Assembly: GCF_002005225.1 (NCBI RefSeq)
Contig: NZ_CP019724.1
Span: forward strand, 124,001 to 188,000
Direction of reading: 5' to 3'
Length of the DNA: 64,000 nt
From: Streptomyces pactum
Lineage (GTDB): Bacteria; Actinomycetota; Actinomycetes; Streptomycetales; Streptomycetaceae
In this document: positions 49,611 to 56,941 of the stretch, one piece after another
Numbering within the stretch: the stretch's first letter is position 1
Layout of the letters: each line of letters starts with the position of its first letter
Notes under the pieces: model-generated
What the model was told of the DNA's origin: nothing
The model's input: the letters and a program-made list of their open reading frames with translations, nothing else
The model's database searches: none
Made by a program: the position numbers and the translations under genes

Positions 49611-49639
49611 GTTCAACCGGGGAATTTGAGCGGTTGAAC
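49611..49639. promoter_or_regulatory. 29-bp inverted repeat, copy 2 (GTTCAAC...GTTGAAC)
   Basis: Perfect 7-base outer arms GTTCAAC (49611-49617) and GTTGAAC (49633-49639), 15 bases apart. It lies between the divergent O-methyltransferase operon and the DsbA-family gene. On the minus strand it aligns with the copy at 41952-41980 at 21 of 29 positions, also sharing the preceding CCT. Probable binding site of a dimeric regulator of both promoters. Confidence 0.6.
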
Positions 49640-49720
49640 AGGCGGTGTCCAGCGTCGCTCCAGTGAAATTCCGGCCCGGCTTGCCAAATTATTGCGGCCC
49701 GGCTATTCGAGGAGGCCCCG

Positions 49721-50338
49721 TTGCGGCACGACACCCCGACCACGGTGGATTTCTGGTTCGACCCGACCTGTCCCTGGGCGTGGCTGACCTCCCGCTGGGT
49801 CCTGGAGGTCGCCCGGCAGCGGCCCCTGGAACTGCGCTGGCACCTGATGAGCCTGACGGTGCTCAACGAGGGGCGCGCCGACCTGCCCGAGCGCTGGCAC
49901 CGGGACCTGGCCGTGCGGCTGGAGCCGGTGCGGGTGTGCGCCGCGGCCGAGCGGAGGTACGGCCCCGGGGCGCTGGGGCCGCTCTACACCGAACTCGGTA
50001 CCCGGTTCCACCTGGAGGGGGCGCCCAGGGAGCGGGCCACCTACGCGGCGGCCCTGGCCGGGGCGGGTCTGGATCCCGGGCTCGCCGGCACGGCCGTCTG
50101 CGGCGCCTACGACGACGCGGTGCGCGCCTCGCACCACGACGCCGTGGGCCGGGTCGGGACCGATGTGGGCACGCCCGTCGTCGCGGTGGGGGGCGTCGCG
50201 TTCTTCGGCCCGGTGGTGTCCCCGGCCCCGCGCGGTGAAGCGGCGACGCGGCTGTGGGACGGCGTGCTCGCCGTGGCGGCGACCGACGGGTTCTTCGAGC
50301 TCAAGCGCACCCGCACCGGGAAGCCGGTCTTCACCTGA
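49721..50338 (+). CDS. DsbA-family, Rv2466c-like protein with CPWA active site
   Basis: 205 residues from TTG 49721, which has an excellent AGGAGG five bases upstream. Sequence layout follows the mycothiol-dependent reductase Rv2466c (DFWFDPTCPWAWLTSRWVLEV, HVGTPVVAVGG-like region, FFELKRTRTGKPVF). The second active-site cysteine is Ala: CPWA instead of CPWC. A one-cysteine site can still do mycothiol-dependent chemistry, or the protein may isomerise a substrate as the related HCCA isomerases do. No signal peptide, so cytoplasmic. The stop is only six bases from the convergent NmrA-like gene. Confidence 0.87.
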   Translation: MRHDTPTTVDFWFDPTCPWAWLTSRWVLEVARQRPLELRWHLMSLTVLNEGRADLPERWHRDLAVRLEPVRVCAAAERRYGPGALGPLYTELGTRFHLEGAPRERATYAAALAGAGLDPGLAGTAVCGAYDDAVRASHHDAVGRVGTDVGTPVVAVGGVAFFGPVVSPAPRGEAATRLWDGVLAVAATDGFFELKRTRTGKPVFT

Positions 50339-50344
50339 GGCCTG

Positions 50345-51223
50345 TCAGCGGCCCGCCGCGGCCACGGGGGCCGTCCAGTTGCCGGCCAGCCAGGTCTCCA
50401 GGGAGACGAGGCCGGGCCGGTTGCGGCGGAGTCCGTCGAGGTCGGCGCGGTAGCCGTCCCGCTCGAACCAGTCGAACATGTTGGCGAGGTCGGGGCGGGC
50501 CGAGCGCAGCGGCTCGATCGGCAGCCGCCGGTAGCGGGTCGGGACGCCGGCGACCGCCTCGAACGCCGCGGCCATCTGCGGTCCGGTCAGGCAGTCGCCG
50601 GCGATCTCGACCACCCGGCCCAGCCAGGCGTCCGGGTCCTCGAAGGCGTCCGCCGCGAACACGCCGATGTCGCTGGTCGCGATGAGCTGTACCGGGGTCC
50701 GGGGGTCCAGCCACATGGCGAGCACGAGTCCGCCCTCGGCCGGGCGCGGGGCGATGTCGAGCAGGATGTCGTGGAACATGACCGGCCGCAGCACCGTCGT
50801 CGGCAGGTCGAGCGTCCGCAGGTACTGCTCGACCCGGTGCTTGCTCTCGAAGTGCGGGACCCGGGTGTCGCGGTCCGCGCCGCCGACCGAGCTGTAGACG
50901 AAGTGCCGCACCCCGGCCCGTACCGCGGCGTCGGCCACCGCCCTGCCCTGCCGCTCCTCGGCCTCGACGCCGCCGGGGCCGCGGAAGGTCTGGACGCTGA
51001 ACACCCCGTGGACGTCCCGCATCGCCGCCGTCAGCGACGCCTCGTCGTCCATGTCGCCGCGGACCAGGACCGCGCCCGCCTCCCGTAGCTGCCTGGCCTG
51101 TTCCTTGGCCGGGTCGCGGACCAGGGCGCGCACGGTGTGCCCGCGCCGCAGCAGTTCGCGGGCCACGGCCCCGCCCTGCCGGCCGGTCCCGCCCAGCACC
51201 AGGATCGTTGCGTCAAGCGCCAC
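50345..51223 (-). CDS. NmrA-like NAD(P)-binding protein
   Basis: 292 residues from GTG 51223 with TTGGAG six bases upstream. The Rossmann motif is LVLGGTGRQGGAVA; YSSVGGADR and FESKHRVEQYLR are typical of the NmrA/isoflavone-reductase group of atypical SDRs. The usual Tyr of the YxxxK motif is replaced (ESKH context), as in NmrA-like sensors and some reductases. Could be an NADPH-dependent reductase of a quinone or enone, or a redox sensor. Follows the SDR gene after about 95 bases on the same strand. Confidence 0.87.
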   Translation of the reverse strand: MALDATILVLGGTGRQGGAVARELLRRGHTVRALVRDPAKEQARQLREAGAVLVRGDMDDEASLTAAMRDVHGVFSVQTFRGPGGVEAEERQGRAVADAAVRAGVRHFVYSSVGGADRDTRVPHFESKHRVEQYLRTLDLPTTVLRPVMFHDILLDIAPRPAEGGLVLAMWLDPRTPVQLIATSDIGVFAADAFEDPDAWLGRVVEIAGDCLTGPQMAAAFEAVAGVPTRYRRLPIEPLRSARPDLANMFDWFERDGYRADLDGLRRNRPGLVSLETWLAGNWTAPVAAAGR

Positions 51224-51317
51224 TGTCTTCTCCAAGTCTCGTGCCCGCCGGGTCTGGCCCGGCGGTGCGGTCGGGTGCGGCGGCCGCGGGGCGGCAGCCG
51301 TGCGTGGGGGCCGCGCG

Positions 51318-52046
51318 TCACCAGGGGACGGGTCCCTCGTCCGCCAGGCACGTGCCCGACGGGCCGTTGTCGTCCAGCAGGGCGAGCCGGACCACGATCG
51401 CGGCCCCTTCGGCGGGCGTGCGGCGGCCGCGGTGGTGGTTGATGTCCGTGGCCACCACTCCGGGCAGGGCGGCGTTGACCTTGACCGGGGTCTCCCGCAG
51501 CTCTTTCGCGTACGCGAGCGTGACCGCGTTCAGCGCGGTCTTCGAGGACTGGTAGGCGATCATGTTGACGTTCGCGAGCGGGGAGCCGGGGTCCGCGTTC
51601 AGGGTCAGCGACCCCACGTGGCTGGAGAGGTTGACGACGCGGCCGGCCGGTGAGCGGCGCAGCAGCGGCAGCATCGCGTGGGTCACGGTGACCACGCCCA
51701 GGACGTTGGTCTCGTAGACCTCCCGCAGGTCGGCCGCGGTCGCCTCGCTCGGTGCGCCGGTGAAGGAGCCGGCGGTGCCGGCGTTGTTCACCAGGATGTC
51801 CAGGCGTCCGTGGCGCCGTTCGATCTCGCGGGCGGCGTCGGCCACGCAGGCCGGGTCCCTCACGTCGAGCCGGAGCGGCGCCGCGGTGATGCCGTCGGCG
51901 GCCAGCGCGTCGGCGGCCTGCTTGCCGAGCACCTCGTCCCGCGCGCCGACGAGGACGGCGATCCCCCGCTCACCGAGTTGCCGCGCGGCGGCGAAACCGA
52001 TGCCCTTGTTGGCACCCGTGACGAGGGCGATCTTCTCGACCGTCAC
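51318..52046 (-). CDS. Short-chain dehydrogenase/reductase
   Basis: 242 residues from GTG 52046 (AAAGGAAA upstream). Classical SDR: TGANKGIG cofactor loop, NNAG, Ser in NLSSHVG and YQSSK catalytic Tyr/Lys. The layout resembles carbonyl reductases acting on large ketones. It is divergent from the first flavin hydroxylase and probably reduces a keto group of the polyketide or an oxidised intermediate. Substrate is not readable from sequence. Confidence 0.92.
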   Translation of the reverse strand: MTVEKIALVTGANKGIGFAAARQLGERGIAVLVGARDEVLGKQAADALAADGITAAPLRLDVRDPACVADAAREIERRHGRLDILVNNAGTAGSFTGAPSEATAADLREVYETNVLGVVTVTHAMLPLLRRSPAGRVVNLSSHVGSLTLNADPGSPLANVNMIAYQSSKTALNAVTLAYAKELRETPVKVNAALPGVVATDINHHRGRRTPAEGAAIVVRLALLDDNGPSGTCLADEGPVPW

Positions 52047-52295
52047 GTCAGTTTCCTTTCTGTGGCCGGTAATGCGCGCATGCACCGTGGGAAGAAACAA
52101 AATCCGGAGGCACCCGACGATATTGCTGCGGTGCACTCTCCACGTTCAAGCGTTCACCGCCGCGTTCAATAGCGCCGGCTGCGCGGCCGAACGCCCTCGC
52201 CGGCGCCCGCTGAATTAGGAATCGTTGCGGCCGGACACCGCCCTGAGTAGCTTCACAACGGCCAACTATTGCCACAGCGCAAAGGGCCTCACGAA
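52047..52295. promoter_or_regulatory. Divergent promoter region with GTTCAA half-sites
   Basis: 250 bases between the SDR and the first flavin hydroxylase. GTTCAA occurs at 52144-52149 and 52164-52169, with GTTCAC at 52152-52157 between them. These match the arms of the 29-base inverted repeats but are direct, not inverted. They may be a degenerate site for the same regulator or coincidence. Confidence 0.3.
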
Positions 52296-53777
52296 ATGAA
52301 GAAGACTGACGTCATAGTGGTCGGCGCGGGGCCGGCCGGCCTGCTGCTGGCCGGAGAGCTGCGCCTGGGCGGAGCGGACGTGGCCGTCTACGACAGGCTG
52401 CCCGTCCCGGCCGGACAGTCCCGGGCCCTCGGCTTCAACCGGCGGGCCGCCGAGTCGCTGGGGCAGCGCGGGCTGCTGAGCCGGCTGGGCGAGTTCCGGT
52501 GGGGCCCGATGGGGCACTTCGGCGGGGTCCGTTTCGACCTCGGCATGCTCGACGAGGACCACAGCGGCGTGCTGGGCCTGTCCCAGGCCACGACCGAGAG
52601 GGCGCTGGGCGGCTGGCTGGCCGACCTCGGCGTGCCGGTGCGCCGCGGCTGCGAGGTGAGCGGTCTGCGGGAGACGCCCGAGGGTGTGGTGGTGTCCTTC
52701 ACCGGTCCCGACGGGCCCGGCCAGGAGCAGGCCGGGTACGTGGCCGGCTGCGACGGGGCGGGCAGTACCGTGCGCGCGCTGGCCGGCATCCCGGTGCGGG
52801 ACTGGGAGCCCACCCGGGGCATGTACACCGCGGAGATCAGCGGTGCCGCCCCGCGCCCCCGGCCGATCGGCGAGCGCCTTCCCGGCGGCCGCATGGTGGT
52901 GTGCACTCCGCTGGGCGGGGGCCGCTGCCGTGTGGTCGTCCACGACCCGGATCTGCCCGCCCGTCCGGAGCCGGGCGCGCTGAGGTTCGCCGAGGTCGCC
53001 GACGCGTGGCGGCGGCTGACCGGCGAGTCGATCGACGACGCGGACTGCCACTGGCTGTGGGCGTGCGGCAACTCGGCCGCGCTGGCCGGGCAGTACCGGC
53101 GCGGGCGGGTGTTCCTGGCGGGCGACGCGGCGCACGAGATCCCGCCGCTGGCCGCGTGGGGACTGAGCGCCGGGCTGCAGGACGCGGCGAACCTCGGCTG
53201 GAAGCTGGCGGCGGCGGTCGGCGGGTGGGCGCCCGAGGGTCTGCTGGACACCTATCACGCCGAACGCCACCCGGTCGGCGAGCAGTTGATCCGCGACGCC
53301 CGCGCGGCGTCGAAGCTCTACCTCGGTGACGAGACCATGGACCCGGTCCGCGAGGTCGTGGGCGAGCTGCTGGCCCACCGGGACGCCGCCGAGCGGGTCG
53401 CCGGCATCGTGAGCGGTCTCGGCATCCGCTACGACCTGGCCAAGGGCGACCATCCGCTGCTGGGCCGGCGCATGCCGCCCGACCGGGCGCTGACCCTGCC
53501 CGACGGCACCCGCACCCGCGTCGGCGAACTCCTGCGCACCGGACGCGGCCTGCTGGTGACCCGTGACGGCGCCGCCGCACGCGCCGCCCGGCACCACACC
53601 GGCCGCGTCGACACCGTCACCGGAACCTGGACCACCACCCCCGGCACCGCACCCGACGCCGTCCTGGTCCGCCCCGACGGCTACGTCGCCTGGACCTCAC
53701 CGGGCACCACCGACGACCTCGGCCAGGCCCTCGAGCGCTGGTTCGGCGGCGGCGTCCCGCAGTACGCCGGCCGGTGA
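52296..53777 (+). CDS. FAD-dependent aromatic hydroxylase (PgaE/RdmE type), copy 1
   Basis: 493 residues from ATG 52296. FAD motifs: VVGAGPAGLLLAGEL at the N-terminus, GCDGAGSTVRALAGI (DG motif) and VFLAGDAAHEIPP (GD motif). The C-terminal thioredoxin-like domain ends in LVRPDGYVAWTSPG. These class A enzymes use NADPH and O2 to hydroxylate aromatic polyketides. The stretch after the GD motif reads LAAWGLSAGLQDAANL, altered from the usual G-x-G-x-N-x-G-x-Q-D. The last third of the gene is nearly identical in DNA to copy 2 downstream. Confidence 0.94.
   Translation: MKKTDVIVVGAGPAGLLLAGELRLGGADVAVYDRLPVPAGQSRALGFNRRAAESLGQRGLLSRLGEFRWGPMGHFGGVRFDLGMLDEDHSGVLGLSQATTERALGGWLADLGVPVRRGCEVSGLRETPEGVVVSFTGPDGPGQEQAGYVAGCDGAGSTVRALAGIPVRDWEPTRGMYTAEISGAAPRPRPIGERLPGGRMVVCTPLGGGRCRVVVHDPDLPARPEPGALRFAEVADAWRRLTGESIDDADCHWLWACGNSAALAGQYRRGRVFLAGDAAHEIPPLAAWGLSAGLQDAANLGWKLAAAVGGWAPEGLLDTYHAERHPVGEQLIRDARAASKLYLGDETMDPVREVVGELLAHRDAAERVAGIVSGLGIRYDLAKGDHPLLGRRMPPDRALTLPDGTRTRVGELLRTGRGLLVTRDGAAARAARHHTGRVDTVTGTWTTTPGTAPDAVLVRPDGYVAWTSPGTTDDLGQALERWFGGGVPQYAGR
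53424..53748 (+). repeat. 3' segment shared with 54935-55270
   Basis: This segment of hydroxylase copy 1 matches 54935-55270 of copy 2 with one base change (53562 C versus 55073 T) and one 12-base insertion in copy 2 (GGCACCACCCCC, itself a repeat of the local sequence, near 55152). Codon third positions show essentially no divergence, while upstream parts of the two genes differ widely. Shorter near-identical blocks surround the GD motif (about 53093-53288 versus 54602-54798). Confidence 0.9.
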
Positions 53778-53812
53778 GCGCCCGGCGCCACCCATCGAAG
53801 AGGAGCGAACAC

Positions 53813-55291
53813 ATGGCCAGGGATGTCATCGTCGTCGGGGCCGGCCCGGTCGGGCTGATGACGGCGGGCGAACTCAGGCTCGGCGGCGCGGACGTCGTCG
53901 TCTACGAGCGGCTGACCGCCCCGACGCGCCAGTCGCGCGGGGCGAGCTTCACCAAGCGCACCGCCGAGTGCTTCGACCAGCGGGGCCTGCTCGGCCGTCT
54001 CGGCGGCACCGAGCCCGCCGACAGCCACTTCGGCGGGATCCCGATCGACCTCGGCGTGCTGGCGCAGGACCACTACGGGCACCGGGGGGTCTCCCAGTTC
54101 CGCACCGAGCGGATGCTGGAGGACTGGGTGGGCGAACTCGGCGTACCGGTCCTGCGCGGCCGGGAGGTGACCGGTGTGCGGCAGAGCGACGACGGTGTCG
54201 TGGTGGCCGTGGACGGGCCCGACGGGCCGGCCGGGGAGAGCGCCGCCTACCTGGTGGGCTGCGACGGCGGACGCAGCACCGTCCGCAAACTGGCCGGGAT
54301 CGGCTTCCCCGGCACCGACGGCCGGCGCGGCTTCCTCACGGCCGACGTCACCGGTGTGGACACCCGCAAGCGGCGCATCGGCGAGAACCTGCCGGGCGGC
54401 AGCATGGTGATGGCGATGGACCTGGAGGACGGCGTCACCCGGGTCGTCGTCCACGAGGCCGGTACGCCGCCGCCGCACGACCGCGACTCGCTGTCCTTCT
54501 CCGACCTCGCCGACGCCTGGCAGCGGCTCACCGGCGAGTCCCTCCACCACGGCCGGTGCCGCTGGATGAGCTGCTTCACCGACGCCTCGCGGGCCGCCGC
54601 CGAGTACCGGCGCGGGCGGGTGTTCCTGGCGGGCGACGCGGCGCACGTGCAGCCCCCGGCCATGGCGCAGGGGCTGAGCGTGGGCGTCCAGGACGCGGTG
54701 AACCTGGGCTGGAAGCTGGCGGCGGCGGTCGGCGGGTGGGCGCCCGAGGGCCTGCTGGACACCTATCACGCCGAACGCCACCCGGTCGGCGAGCAGTTGG
54801 CGCGCAACGCCCGCGCGGCGATCGAGCTGCGGCTCACCGGCCAGGACATGGACCCGGTCCGTGAGGTCGTGGGCGAGCTGCTGGCCCACCGGGACGCCGC
54901 CGAGTACGCGGCCGGCATGCTGAGCAACCTCGGTATCCGCTACGACCTGGCCAAGGGCGACCATCCGCTGCTGGGCCGGCGCATGCCGCCCGACCGGGCG
55001 CTGACCCTGCCCGACGGCACCCGCACCCGCGTCGGCGAACTCCTGCGCACCGGACGCGGCCTGCTGGTGACCTGTGACGGCGCCGCCGCACGCGCCGCCC
55101 GGCACCACACCGGCCGCGTCGACACCGTCACCGGAACCTGGACCACCACCCCCGGCACCACCCCCGGCACCGCACCCGACGCCGTCCTGGTCCGCCCCGA
55201 CGGCTACGTCGCCTGGACCTCACCGGGCACCACCGACGACCTCGGCCAGGCCCTCGAGCGCTGGTTCGGCTCCGCCCGCAGGGCCCTCTAG
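53813..55291 (+). CDS. FAD-dependent aromatic hydroxylase (PgaE/RdmE type), copy 2
   Basis: 492 residues from ATG 53813 (AGGAG eight bases upstream), 35 bases after copy 1. Motifs: VVGAGPVGLMTAGEL, GCDGGRSTVRKLAGI and VFLAGDAAHVQPPAMAQGLSVGVQDAVNL. This copy is closer to canonical angucycline hydroxylases such as PgaE. Substrate-domain sequences differ from copy 1, so the two probably act at different positions or stages, while the C-terminal domain is almost the same owing to recent duplication or gene conversion. A C-to-T change gives Cys instead of Arg near 55073. Confidence 0.94.
   Translation: MARDVIVVGAGPVGLMTAGELRLGGADVVVYERLTAPTRQSRGASFTKRTAECFDQRGLLGRLGGTEPADSHFGGIPIDLGVLAQDHYGHRGVSQFRTERMLEDWVGELGVPVLRGREVTGVRQSDDGVVVAVDGPDGPAGESAAYLVGCDGGRSTVRKLAGIGFPGTDGRRGFLTADVTGVDTRKRRIGENLPGGSMVMAMDLEDGVTRVVVHEAGTPPPHDRDSLSFSDLADAWQRLTGESLHHGRCRWMSCFTDASRAAAEYRRGRVFLAGDAAHVQPPAMAQGLSVGVQDAVNLGWKLAAAVGGWAPEGLLDTYHAERHPVGEQLARNARAAIELRLTGQDMDPVREVVGELLAHRDAAEYAAGMLSNLGIRYDLAKGDHPLLGRRMPPDRALTLPDGTRTRVGELLRTGRGLLVTCDGAAARAARHHTGRVDTVTGTWTTTPGTTPGTAPDAVLVRPDGYVAWTSPGTTDDLGQALERWFGSARRAL
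54935..55270 (+). repeat. 3' segment shared with 53424-53748
   Basis: Second copy of the near-identical block, here with the extra 12 bases. It encodes the C-terminal domain of hydroxylase copy 2. Direct orientation, 1,511 bases apart, so it is a natural substrate for further recombination. Confidence 0.9.
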
Positions 55292-55392
55292 GCGCTCTCG
55301 ACCGGGGGGCCGGTCCCTCCGGTCAGACTGCCAGGCACCCGTCCCGGCGCCGGGACGGCCTCTACGACACTAACCGCGAAGGATCTGGTGGA

Positions 55393-56868
55393 ATGGCTGG
55401 CACCGAACAGGATCAGGTGAGTGGAAAGCCCCATGTCGTCGTCATCGGGGGTGGTATCGCGGGACTGGCGGCGGCGTTCCGGCTCCGTAACGAGCCGGTC
55501 CGGGTGACGGTCCTGGAGGCGTCGTCCCGGCTCGGGGGGAAACTCTCGGTCTCCGAGGTGGCGGGCGTCGCGGTCGACGAGGGCGCCGAGTCCCTGTACG
55601 CCAACCGGCGCCGGACCACCGGGCTGATCCAGGACGCCGGGCTCGGCGAGACCATCATGCCGGCGGGCGAGACCGCGTCGGCGATCTGGACCCGGGGCGA
55701 GATCCGGCGGCAGCCGGACCGTCAGTTCATGGGCGTGCCCTGCGACATGGACGACCTCGCCAGGTCCGGCGTCGTCTCCGCGCAGGGCGTCGACCGGGCC
55801 CGGCAGGACCTCGTGCTGCCGTCCTTCGACCGGGACGGCGACGTCTCGGTCGCGGACTACGTCGGCGGGCGCTTCGGCCAGGAGGTCGTGGACCGCCTCG
55901 TCGAACCGTTCCTCGCCGGTGTGTTCTCCGGCCGCGCCGCGGACCTGTCGTTCGAGGCCACGCTGACGCCGCTGGCCAAGGCGGCCCGCGCGCACGTCTC
56001 GCTCGCGGACGCGGCGGGCTCGCTGACGCCCGTGCTCGCCCAGGGGCAGAAGCCGCCGCCGGTGCGGGTGGCGACCCTGGACGGCGGGTTCGGCTCGCTG
56101 CCCCCCGTGCTCGTGCGCCAGGTGCTGGCGGCCGCGCCGGACGCGTCCGTGCGCACCGACTCCCCCGTGCGGGAACTCACCCGCCGCGCGGACGGCTGGC
56201 GGGTGACCGTGGACTCGGACACCGGCCCGGAGCACCTCGACGCCGACGCCGTCGTCGTCGCCGTTCCGGCCGGCCCCGCGGGCAGGCTGCTCGCCACCGT
56301 CCCCGGCACCTCCGCGGCCGTCTCGGCGTTCGGACAGGTGCCGTACTCGAGCGTGGCGGTGGTCACGCTCGCCTACCCCCGCACGGCGTTCCCCGGCGGG
56401 CTGCCGGGCCGCGGTTACGCCGGCTACCGGGTGCCCGCGGTGGAGGGCAGGGCGGTCAAGGAGGTCACGTTCACCACCGTGAAGTGGCCGCACCTGGCCG
56501 GCGAGGTGGAGATCGTCCGCTGCTCGATCGGGCGGTTCGGCGAGGAGGGCCTGCTGCAGCGCGACGACACCGGCCTGGTGGCGCTGGCGACGGCCGAGCT
56601 GGCCGAGGCCACCGGCGTGCGGGGCGCCCCGGTGGCGGCCCGGGTCAGCCGCTGGCAGGACGCCCTGCCGCAGTACACCGTCGGCCACTTCGAGCGGGTG
56701 CGGCGCATCCGGGAGACGGTGGCCGCCCAGCCCGGCCTCGCGGTGTGCGGCGCCCTGTACGACGGTGTGGGCGTCGGGGTGTGCATGGCCTCCGCGCGCC
56801 AGGCCGCCGAGCAGGTCATGACCTGGGTGAAGCAGAACGCGGCCGGCCCGGTCGCGGTCGGGGCCTGA
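55393..56868 (+). CDS. HemY/protoporphyrinogen-oxidase-like flavoprotein
   Basis: 491 residues from ATG 55393 (GGTGG upstream). The FAD loop is VVVIGGGIAGLAAAFRL, followed by the amine-oxidase-type GG motif region RLGGKLS and VDEGAESLYA; the C-terminal FAD motif is VCGALYDGVGVGVCMASARQAAEQV. Layout and length match actinobacterial coproporphyrinogen/protoporphyrinogen oxidases (HemY). In this setting it may be a recruited oxidase that aromatises or dehydrogenates the polyketide, a spare haem enzyme that confers resistance, or an unrelated resident gene. It is about 100 bases downstream of hydroxylase copy 2. Confidence 0.88.
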   Translation: MAGTEQDQVSGKPHVVVIGGGIAGLAAAFRLRNEPVRVTVLEASSRLGGKLSVSEVAGVAVDEGAESLYANRRRTTGLIQDAGLGETIMPAGETASAIWTRGEIRRQPDRQFMGVPCDMDDLARSGVVSAQGVDRARQDLVLPSFDRDGDVSVADYVGGRFGQEVVDRLVEPFLAGVFSGRAADLSFEATLTPLAKAARAHVSLADAAGSLTPVLAQGQKPPPVRVATLDGGFGSLPPVLVRQVLAAAPDASVRTDSPVRELTRRADGWRVTVDSDTGPEHLDADAVVVAVPAGPAGRLLATVPGTSAAVSAFGQVPYSSVAVVTLAYPRTAFPGGLPGRGYAGYRVPAVEGRAVKEVTFTTVKWPHLAGEVEIVRCSIGRFGEEGLLQRDDTGLVALATAELAEATGVRGAPVAARVSRWQDALPQYTVGHFERVRRIRETVAAQPGLAVCGALYDGVGVGVCMASARQAAEQVMTWVKQNAAGPVAVGA

Positions 56869-56883
56869 GCCGCCCGGCCGACG

Positions 56884-56926
56884 CGGAAGCGGCCGTGCCC
56901 GAAGTCTCGGGGCACGGCCGCTTCCG
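56884..56926. terminator. 17-bp-stem bidirectional terminator
   Basis: Perfect arms CGGAAGCGGCCGTGCCC (56884-56900) and its complement (56910-56926) with a nine-base loop, in the 73-base gap between two convergent genes. Confidence 0.8.
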
Positions 56927-56941
56927 TGTGCCGTCGTGGTC

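Noticed and set aside
52144..52172. A third copy of the 29-bp inverted repeat
   Set aside because: The GTTCAA units are in direct orientation and the opposite arm is missing, so it is listed only as half-sites.
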